Origin: Caldithrix sp.
GTDB lineage: Bacteria; KSB1; UBA2214; DYKH01
Length of the DNA stretch: 6,878 bases
Direction: 5' to 3'
Assembly (NCBI GenBank): GCA_020722685.1
Contig: DYKH01000092.1
Coordinates: 1 to 6,878 of the forward strand
This document shows positions 1-4,961 of this stretch, in pieces; position 1 is the stretch's first letter; every line of letters begins with the position of its first letter. The notes beneath the pieces were generated by a model. It saw only the letters and a list, made by a program, of their open reading frames with translations, was not told where the DNA came from and did no database searches. Both the position numbers and the translations under genes were made by a program.

Positions 1-1050
1 GCTACCGGGGGTCAGGATCCCGGCTTTGTCGATTTGTGCTTTCCCGAGGGCGCCAGCCAATACAGCACGTTCTGGGAGGAGATCGATATCGAAGACGGGG
101 ATGAGGTCGCCAGAGACATCGTCTTGCATGAATACGGCCATGCAACGATGCACAACGCCTATGGCGGCGATTGGCCGTCGAACACCGGCGGGCCGCACGG
201 ATTTGACGACATCCTCAACACCAATTTTGCTTTTACGGAAGGCTGGGGCACCTTCATCGCCTTGTCCATCAATGATGACGGCGTATACGACTCGAACGGT
301 TGGTCGCGGAACATCGAGTCGTTCAATCATTCCTCAGGTCACACCAATGGCGACGGACAACAAAACGAAGGCCACGTCGCTGCGGGCATGGGTGACGTTC
401 GCGACCGCAATAGCGACGGTAATTGCACCTCCGGCGATTGCGATCCAAGCGGCGTCAATAACGCGCCCTTTTCGACCATTTGGCGCGATTCGTTTTGGGG
501 CAGCGATGCGAACAACATTGCCGAGTATTGGCCCTTGTTGTGTAATGAGCTGAACGCCAACCAAAGGACGGCGGCGTTACAGGCTCTGGCCTTTAACGAC
601 ATCGACCTTTCCAATTGCGTATGCACCATCGAGCTGGTTTTGCAGGAGCAAAAGGATGGCCCGGAAGTGGTGAAGGATTTGCGCGAATTCCGTGATTTGG
701 GTTTGCGCAACACCGACTTTGGGCAACGAATCGTCGAGCTTTACAATAGGCATTCTGACGAGGCCTCGGACATTCTCCTGAAGAACCCCAGCCTCATTCG
801 GGACGTTGCCACTCTGGCCAGGCGCGCGGCTGAAGCGCATCGTATCCTCAAATCGGGCGGGAAAGGTGAGGTCCTCCTCAACGAGAAAGAAGCCTCGTGG
901 GCGCGTGAGGTCATCGCCGAGCTGCAAAAATACAGCAGCAGGGAGTTTTGGCAGGATTTGGAAAACGTCAAAACGCTGGTCGACAAATTTGAGGGGCTGC
1001 GGGCGGACGAAGTGAGGGCCAAGTTATCGGTCACTGGGTTGGACAAATAG
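1..1050 (+). CDS. Secreted-type zinc metallopeptidase with CFI-box-like C-terminal region (5' end missing)
   Basis: The reading frame is open from base 1, so the N-terminus (probably signal peptide and propeptide) lies outside the window; 349 residues are visible. The zinc site is HEYGH at bases 127-141, preceded by the hydrophobic run DIVL. A candidate third ligand is the Glu of FTEGWGTF at 238-240, 33 residues after the second His, which is gluzincin-like spacing. The segments GHVAAGMGDV, a DRNSDGNC loop that may bind calcium, and TIWRDSFW resemble the rest of the catalytic domain in uncharacterised bacterial metallopeptidases. From about base 613 a helical, charged tail begins; its DLREFRD (676-696), following Gly and later Tyr-x-x-x-Ser spacing resemble the CFI-box C-terminal domain, although the CFIATAAYG signature is absent. 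A strong hairpin lies just after the stop. The peptidase call is firm; substrate and location are inferred. Confidence 0.85.
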   Translation, partial: ATGGQDPGFVDLCFPEGASQYSTFWEEIDIEDGDEVARDIVLHEYGHATMHNAYGGDWPSNTGGPHGFDDILNTNFAFTEGWGTFIALSINDDGVYDSNGWSRNIESFNHSSGHTNGDGQQNEGHVAAGMGDVRDRNSDGNCTSGDCDPSGVNNAPFSTIWRDSFWGSDANNIAEYWPLLCNELNANQRTAALQALAFNDIDLSNCVCTIELVLQEQKDGPEVVKDLREFRDLGLRNTDFGQRIVELYNRHSDEASDILLKNPSLIRDVATLARRAAEAHRILKSGGKGEVLLNEKEASWAREVIAELQKYSSREFWQDLENVKTLVDKFEGLRADEVRAKLSVTGLDK

Positions 1051-1066
1051 CAGCACTGCTGCTGGC

Positions 1067-1096
1067 GCCGGCGAAGATACTTTTGTCTTCGCCGGC
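1067..1096 (+). terminator. Hairpin terminator after the metallopeptidase gene
   Basis: A perfect 11-bp inverted repeat, GCCGGCGAAGA at 1067-1077 with TCTTCGCCGGC at 1086-1096, can be extended by a G-U and an A-U pair to leave a CTTT loop. It starts 16 bases after the stop codon at 1050. The downstream tract (ACTTTGG) is only weakly T-rich, so it is an imperfect intrinsic terminator, or a 3'-end stabilising stem. It has no poly-T on the minus side either, and no minus-strand gene ends here. Confidence 0.65.
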
Positions 1097-1525
1097 ACTT
1101 TGGTGTCCCATCGATTCAAACCAGCCGCCCAATACTCCTTACCACTCTTACGCCTGACGAAGAACGAGCCAATCCCATTGACACTGTGGAGCACGAGGTT
1201 CACAGCGTTAGTCCAACAGCAAGGCTTCAGAGCATCTTTTTCCAAACGATCCAGATAGAAAAGCACTCGCTTTCGACCGATTGTGAGGCGAAAATTTTCT
1301 TTTATCCTCACGCTTTTTTTTGTAATTTCCTGCCGTTTGCAGAGCTATAAGCCGGGAACCAAAGAATCAGCTCTCTGCAGTCAAGAACGATTTCGACCAC
1401 AGAGGACGTCGCAGAGTTCGATCAGGCCGACGATTCGCCGGAAATGATTCTTGTAAGAGAAAAGGCTGCTGAAATGAAGGCGAGTTGACTTTCTCTCTCG
1501 AATGGCTTTTCAGAGTTCGTAATTC
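1097..1525. other. Gene-free stretch between the metallopeptidase and the small secreted protein
   Basis: No gene with family resemblance and a ribosome binding site is visible here. The stretch holds a run of eight T at about 1314-1321. It also holds an imperfect inverted repeat, TGCAGAG 1338-1344 with CTCTGCA 1373-1379; two further pairs form across a 2-base bulge, around a loop of about 22 bases. At about 1399-1419 lies a phrase, CCACAGAGGACGTCGCAGAG, that looks like the tandem 'cagaggaca' sequence seen dispersed in many environmental genomes. A 95-codon minus-strand frame beginning with GTG at 1311 is not accepted as a gene. TTGACT at 1485-1490 could be a -35 element, but no matching -10 box follows at 16-18 bases. 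Confidence 0.5.
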
Positions 1526-1533
1526 TAAGGAGG
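1526..1533 (+). promoter_or_regulatory. Strong Shine-Dalgarno site for the 1540 gene
   Basis: TAAGGAGG is a near-complete anti-SD match, separated by 6 bases from the ATG at 1540. It fixes the start of the small secreted protein and implies efficient translation. It is the best ribosome binding site in the window. Confidence 0.85.
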
Positions 1534-1539
1534 CGTCTC

Positions 1540-2049
1540 ATGCGTAACACTATTCTTTTATCTGTCGCAAGCTTTCTGCTCATTTCGCTCTCACTTGTCG
1601 ATGCGGGTGATCAGGCAGACTTTTCCGGCAAATGGGTTCTGAACAACGAGAAAAGCATTTTGGGTGAAGGCGGTCGCGTTATGTTGGCGACACAAATGAC
1701 GGTCACCCAACGAGCGGACAAAATGTCTTTGGAAAGGGTCACGAAGCGAAGGAACGGAGAGGAAACGACCTCCAAGGAGGAGCTCTCTCTCGATGGCAAA
1801 GAGTGCAAGAACACCGTCCGCAATCGGGAGATCACCGCCACGGCCAACTGGTCGGCGGACGGCAAGAGCCTTACCATTGCTTCCCGATCAACCTTTGAAA
1901 GAAATGGCAACAGGATGCAAATCGCGGCGGTGGAGGTTTGGCAGCTCACCGATGGTGGAAAGTCGTTGACCATCCAGTACAATTCCAAATCCCCCCGCGG
2001 CGAGCGAAAGGCAACGCTCGTTTATGAAAAGGAGCAAGAGACGAGATAG
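1540..2049 (+). CDS. Small secreted beta-strand-rich protein of unknown function (lipocalin-like)
   Basis: This is a 169-residue protein starting at ATG 1540, six bases after TAAGGAGG. Residues 1-22 form a Sec signal peptide: positive start, hydrophobic core ILLSVASFLLISLSLV, likely cleavage after VDA. The mature part begins with DFSGKWVLNNEKS, an opening common in small exported bacterial proteins of lipocalin-like or unknown type. The rest alternates polar and hydrophobic residues, as expected for a beta-barrel or sandwich. The motif W-x2-DGKSLTI at about residue 104 recurs as W-x3-DGGKSLTI at about 134, suggesting two successive beta-hairpins. One cysteine is present (residue 89), so no internal disulfide is possible in the monomer. 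There is no lipobox. No enzyme motif was seen; a role in binding a small ligand is only a guess. It stands alone, with 101 bases to the next start. Confidence 0.8.
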   Translation: MRNTILLSVASFLLISLSLVDAGDQADFSGKWVLNNEKSILGEGGRVMLATQMTVTQRADKMSLERVTKRRNGEETTSKEELSLDGKECKNTVRNREITATANWSADGKSLTIASRSTFERNGNRMQIAAVEVWQLTDGGKSLTIQYNSKSPRGERKATLVYEKEQETR

Positions 2050-2150
2050 TCCGTGGTATACAATCAGCGCCCAAGCAGATATCGGGGCATGAACGAATGG
2101 TCTCCGATTGCTCCCATCAGTCTATTTACCCCTCTCTATTTTCTTGTATT

Positions 2151-2660
2151 ATGAAGCAAAAAGTCATTGTGATTACCACCGGAGGAACCATCGAAAAGAC
2201 CTACGATGAGGAAAGCGGGGTTCTGAGCAATCGTGGGTCGCAATTGCAAGAGATGCTGAAAAGGCTGCGGCTGCCCTACACGGCCATCCAGCATCACGAC
2301 CTTTTGTGCAAAGATTCCCTGGAGATGACGGACAAGGATCGGCTCATGATCGCTTTAGCCGTGGAAAACTTTTTGGAGCTGAAAGTGCCAATCATCATCC
2401 TGCACGGAACGGATACCATGGAGCTGACGGCCCAATACCTCTATGAAAGGATTCCCTCTTTGGCGGTGCCGATCATTATGACCGGGGCCATGAAGCCGTT
2501 CGGTTTTGAGGATTCCGACGCGCTGCAGAATTTCACCGAGGCGCTCTTGGCAGCCACTTTGCTTCCCCCGAACGTCTACATCTCCATGCACGGCAAGGTG
2601 CATGCGATGCCTGGCGTCCGCAAAAGCAAGGAAAAGGGCACATTCGAAAAGCTGGCCTGA
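2151..2660 (+). CDS. Single-domain type I asparaginase-like protein
   Basis: This 169-residue cytoplasmic protein matches the N-terminal catalytic domain of L-asparaginase/glutaminase, which hydrolyses asparagine to aspartate and ammonia. TTGGTIEK (residues 9-16) contains the nucleophile-type Thr13 and a following Tyr18. DSLEMTD (55-61) matches the substrate-binding DSxxMT segment. HGTDTMELTA (85-94) supplies the Thr87-Asp88 pair, and Lys150 in GVRKSKE lies where the catalytic Lys is expected. Full-length enzymes have about 330 residues; this one stops after domain one, so the C-terminal domain that completes the active site across the dimer is missing. The end is a clean TGA with no decayed sequence after it. 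Short asparaginase-domain proteins are known, so truncation need not mean inactivity. The start at 2151 is chosen because homology begins at once; an in-frame ATG at 2097 would add 18 unlikely residues. No good Shine-Dalgarno site precedes 2151. Confidence 0.82.
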   Translation: MKQKVIVITTGGTIEKTYDEESGVLSNRGSQLQEMLKRLRLPYTAIQHHDLLCKDSLEMTDKDRLMIALAVENFLELKVPIIILHGTDTMELTAQYLYERIPSLAVPIIMTGAMKPFGFEDSDALQNFTEALLAATLLPPNVYISMHGKVHAMPGVRKSKEKGTFEKLA

Positions 2661-2687
2661 AGAAGGCTAATTGAGCTTCAATTGCAC

Positions 2688-2693
2688 AAAGGA
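2688..2693 (+). promoter_or_regulatory. Shine-Dalgarno site deciding the esterase start
   Basis: AAAGGA lies 7 bases before ATG 2701. This supports 2701 over the in-frame TTG at 2671, which has no comparable site and would put ten polar residues before the signal peptide. Confidence 0.7.
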
Positions 2694-2700
2694 TCGGTCG

Positions 2701-3618
2701 ATGAAAGCAAAGATAACAATCGCTGTTCTTTTCGGCTTGCTGTTGTACCGCGAAGGCTTTGCCGATAAAACGGGGAATTCCGAGCCGTCAGCATCATTGC
2801 CTCAAGGACAGGTGCATGAAGGACTGCATTTCACCAGCACCATTCTTGGCCGGGAAGTCAACTATGCAATTTATCTCCCGGCAGATTATGCAAGCTCGAC
2901 CCGCCGCTATCCGGTCGTTTATCTCCTGCACGGCTTTACCGATGACCAGTCGGCGTGGATACAATTTGGGGAAGCGAACCTCGCCGCTGACCAGGCCATT
3001 GCAAACAGAGAAATCCCGCCCATGATCCTCGTCATGCCGGATGCCGGTGTGACCTGGTACATCAACGATTATCAGAAGAAGAATCGTTTTGAAGACATGC
3101 TGGTGCAGGAATTCATCCCCTTCGTCGACGCGACTTATCGCACCCGGGCAAAGAAGGAGTTTCGCGGCATTGCCGGCCTGTCCATGGGCGGCTGGGGCGC
3201 ACTGATGCTTTCCATGCGCCATGCGGATTTGTTTGCCGCCTGCTCGGCCTTCAGCAGCGCGGTGTGGAAGGATGAGGAGATTTTGGGCATGCCGGAAGAG
3301 CGCTACGATGAATTGTTCGGTGAGCTTTTCGGCCACCAGTTGAAAGGCAAGGATCGTCTCAATGCCCATTTTCGCCAATATCATCCTCTCGATCTTGCCA
3401 AGACGTTACCGGTGGAATCACTCAAATCCGTTCGCTACTACATGGACTGCGGCGATGACGACTTTCTCTCCAATGGGAACGCCCTTTTGCACATGGCCTT
3501 GAGGGAGCGCAACGTGCCGCACGAATTCCGCGTCCGCGACGGGGCTCACAATTGGACCTACTGGCGCACCGGCCTCACCGAGGGACTCAAGTTTATCGGC
3601 ACAAGTTTTCGCCGGTGA
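2701..3618 (+). CDS. Secreted esterase of the Esterase D/CE1 alpha/beta-hydrolase family
   Basis: The 305-residue product starts at ATG 2701 behind AAAGGA. Residues 1-21 form a signal peptide (KAKITIAVLFGLLLY core, likely cut after GFA). The mature protein follows the PF00756 plan. A beta-rich start (GREVNYAIYLPADY) leads into the strand and oxyanion loop VVYLLHGFTDD (His77). Then come VMPDAG and the nucleophile elbow GLSMGG, with Ser161 at bases 3181-3183. An acidic GDDDFL near residues 251-256 provides the charge-relay Asp, and GAHNWTYWR provides His283. The arrangement resembles feruloyl/acetyl-xylan esterases and S-formylglutathione hydrolase-like proteins. Because it is exported, deacylation of polysaccharide or cell-envelope esters is more likely than formaldehyde detoxification. 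It lies 40 bases after the asparaginase-like gene on the same strand, so co-transcription is possible. Substrate cannot be read from the sequence. Confidence 0.88.
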   Translation: MKAKITIAVLFGLLLYREGFADKTGNSEPSASLPQGQVHEGLHFTSTILGREVNYAIYLPADYASSTRRYPVVYLLHGFTDDQSAWIQFGEANLAADQAIANREIPPMILVMPDAGVTWYINDYQKKNRFEDMLVQEFIPFVDATYRTRAKKEFRGIAGLSMGGWGALMLSMRHADLFAACSAFSSAVWKDEEILGMPEERYDELFGELFGHQLKGKDRLNAHFRQYHPLDLAKTLPVESLKSVRYYMDCGDDDFLSNGNALLHMALRERNVPHEFRVRDGAHNWTYWRTGLTEGLKFIGTSFRR

Positions 3619-3650
3619 GCAGGCAGGATTGCCTGGGGCTATGCTTGCTC
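3617..3650. other. Hairpin-forming sequence at the esterase 3' end, between convergent genes
   Basis: GAGCAGGCA and TGCTTGCTC can form a roughly 9-bp stem with one G-U pair. Alternatively AGGCA/TGCCT forms a 5-bp stem with a GGAT loop. It overlaps the esterase stop, and neither strand has a T tract directly after it, so it is at best a weak or Rho-assisted end signal for the convergent pair. Confidence 0.3.
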
Positions 3651-3719
3651 GACGAAGGCTTCAGGAATGAAATCCACAACGGGTCTTGACGGCACTTTTT
3701 CAGCGGCGAGCCTTGTATC

Positions 3720-4637
3720 TCACTCGGCGACCCAGCTCGAATACAACCGCTTTCGTTGCCACGTTTGCTGTTTCCGGTCCCAATCGTAGAGCGCATCGTA
3801 GCCCCAAGCATCCTCGGGAGCAACGAAATACTGAAAGCTGACCCTGTACTTCTTCAGAGTGTCTCGGATCGTCGTTGTCAAAATGGGCACGCCATAGCCG
3901 AACCGGTTCACAAAAGCATCTGCACTGTCCGAAGATAGGCTCAGTATGAGGCCCTTGGTTCGCTCATATTCCATCGGTTTGTTGTTGATCTGTTCGACGA
4001 TCACCAACTCACTTCCTTCGATCGATTTTAGCTCTTGTTCGACGATGAATTTGTGCAGCCGATCGTGTACCAACAACTTTTTCGCAGGAGCTGCCAAGGG
4101 ATTTTGATCAAAACCGTCCGCCTTGCCGTCATGATCGGTGTCGTTTTCAGCCTTATTGGTGCGCAAAACCTCCTCGCTAAGATCGGTCAAGCCATCCATG
4201 TCTGTGTCAGTATAAACATCCCGCAGCGACAGCGCGCAGCTATCTAACCTACCAACCGTGGTTTCCCGTAGGTACTTCACCCGCAACAAGTCATGTGGGC
4301 GGCTCTTCATTCGCACGCGAAGGGTGTCGTTCTTGATGTCCCACTCATACTGAGTAGTCCCGGCAATCGGAAATCCTGTGTAAACGGGTTCCTGCCAATT
4401 CTTTCCGTCCCGTGAAAACGCGATCCAAAACTCGCTAAACCCGTAAGCCCTGGATGGGTATATTGCCCAACTGTAACCCTGATCGTCTTTTGCTACCATG
4501 CTCCTGGGAAGGTCATAGATTGACACGATCTCGCTGTCTATCAATATGGTATTGGAAAGGTAAGGGAAGCAGCCGGCGGAAATGATCGGAATGCAGGCAA
4601 TGAACAAGACAATGTGCCAATAGTTCTTCATTTGCAT
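3720..4637 (-). CDS. Lipoprotein with two thrombospondin-type-3-like calcium loops, otherwise unknown
   Basis: A 305-residue product read leftwards from ATG 4637. The N-terminus, MKNYWHIVLFIACIP then IISAGC, is a lipoprotein signal with the lipid-carrying Cys at residue 23 (bases 4569-4571); no Asp follows Cys, which is compatible with outer-membrane sorting. Residues of about 30-140 are beta-rich, with SWAIYPSRAYGFSEFWIAFSRDGKNW reminiscent of exposed repeat or sialidase-like strands, but this is not a firm assignment. DTDMDGLTD (144-152) and DTDHDGKAD (166-174) are DxDxDGxxD calcium loops of the thrombospondin type 3 kind. The remaining 130 residues are mixed alpha/beta and not recognised. 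The start is ambiguous: AGGG at 4645-4642 lies 4 bases before ATG 4637 and 10 before ATG 4631. The longer frame from 4685 would bury the signal peptide. The gene is convergent with the esterase and divergent from the mannosidase gene. Confidence 0.8.
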   Translation of the reverse strand: MQMKNYWHIVLFIACIPIISAGCFPYLSNTILIDSEIVSIYDLPRSMVAKDDQGYSWAIYPSRAYGFSEFWIAFSRDGKNWQEPVYTGFPIAGTTQYEWDIKNDTLRVRMKSRPHDLLRVKYLRETTVGRLDSCALSLRDVYTDTDMDGLTDLSEEVLRTNKAENDTDHDGKADGFDQNPLAAPAKKLLVHDRLHKFIVEQELKSIEGSELVIVEQINNKPMEYERTKGLILSLSSDSADAFVNRFGYGVPILTTTIRDTLKKYRVSFQYFVAPEDAWGYDALYDWDRKQQTWQRKRLYSSWVAE

Positions 4638-4740
4638 TTTACCCTGTTTGTCGGCGCAAATTAATACTCTGCAAAGCAAAATCAAAATCCTTTATTGCTG
4701 CCGGCCAGTGGACCGGTGACTTTTTGATGAATATTTTTGT

Positions 4741-4767
4741 GCCTTGCAATTGCAGGCATTTTTCTTT
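4741..4767 (+). terminator. Possible hairpin plus T tract upstream of the mannosidase gene
   Basis: GCCT at 4741-4744 pairs with AGGC at 4754-4757, enclosing the palindrome TGCAATTGCA (4745-4754), and is followed by ATTTTTCTTT. This has the form of a short intrinsic terminator on the plus strand. No plus-strand gene ends upstream, so it might stop antisense transcription from across the lipoprotein gene. It might instead be an operator built on the palindrome. Confidence 0.3.
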
Positions 4768-4951
4768 ACATTTTCTGCGTCAGCAAGGCGCCGGATATTG
4801 CCGATGCCGCCATTCGGAACCCAAACTGGAGGAAGCAACCCATCGTTTACGCAATGGTCGCCAGATAGCGACAGGTTCTATGAAAGCTTGACTCTTTGAG
4901 TTGCCGGCTTCCGGCCGCATCCTGCCCCAAAGGGTAAAAACAGACCAAACC

Positions 4952-4956
4952 GAGGT
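4952..4956 (+). promoter_or_regulatory. Ribosome binding site for the mannosidase gene
   Basis: GAGGT is followed by a 5-base spacer and ATG 4962. It agrees with the signal peptide that begins immediately at that ATG and so fixes the start. Confidence 0.7.
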
Positions 4957-4961
4957 GTGCC

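Larger units (their letters stand above)
4638..4961. other. Divergent intergenic region between the lipoprotein and mannosidase genes
   Basis: About 320 bases without a gene must contain the promoters for both divergent genes. On the minus strand TATTAAT (4660-4666) is a -10-like box about 23 bases from the lipoprotein start, but no -35 was found at 16-18 bases. On the plus strand TTGACT (4888-4893) resembles a -35 element, yet the bases at the -10 distance are GC-rich. Short inverted repeats occur: GTCGC 4857-4861 with GCGAC 4868-4872, and GCCGG 4903-4907 with CCGGC 4911-4915. The latter could form in the mannosidase leader. The stretch also holds the hairpin at 4741-4757. Confidence 0.45.

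Noticed and set aside
26..553. Plus-strand open frame of 175 codons overlapping the metallopeptidase
   Set aside because: It is an off-frame shadow, low in complexity and rich in Thr, Arg and Pro; the overlapping frame carries HEYGH and the catalytic Glu.
1024..1311. Minus-strand open frame of 95 codons with a GTG start
   Set aside because: It has no Shine-Dalgarno site, overlaps the end of the metallopeptidase gene and runs through the terminator hairpin. It shows no motif I recognise. It could be repeat-derived sequence, but not a supported gene.
1485..1513. Sigma-70-type promoter built on TTGACT
   Set aside because: The -35-like hexamer is good, but the hexamers at 16-18 bases downstream do not resemble TATAAT, so no promoter is called.
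2097..2150. Upstream in-frame ATG start for the asparaginase-like protein
   Set aside because: It would add 18 residues that do not look like asparaginase or a signal peptide; homology starts directly after ATG 2151.
2794..3384. Minus-strand open frame of 196 codons opposite the esterase gene
   Set aside because: It is a shadow of the esterase reading frame, which has signal peptide, GLSMGG and catalytic His; the opposite frame has no family features.
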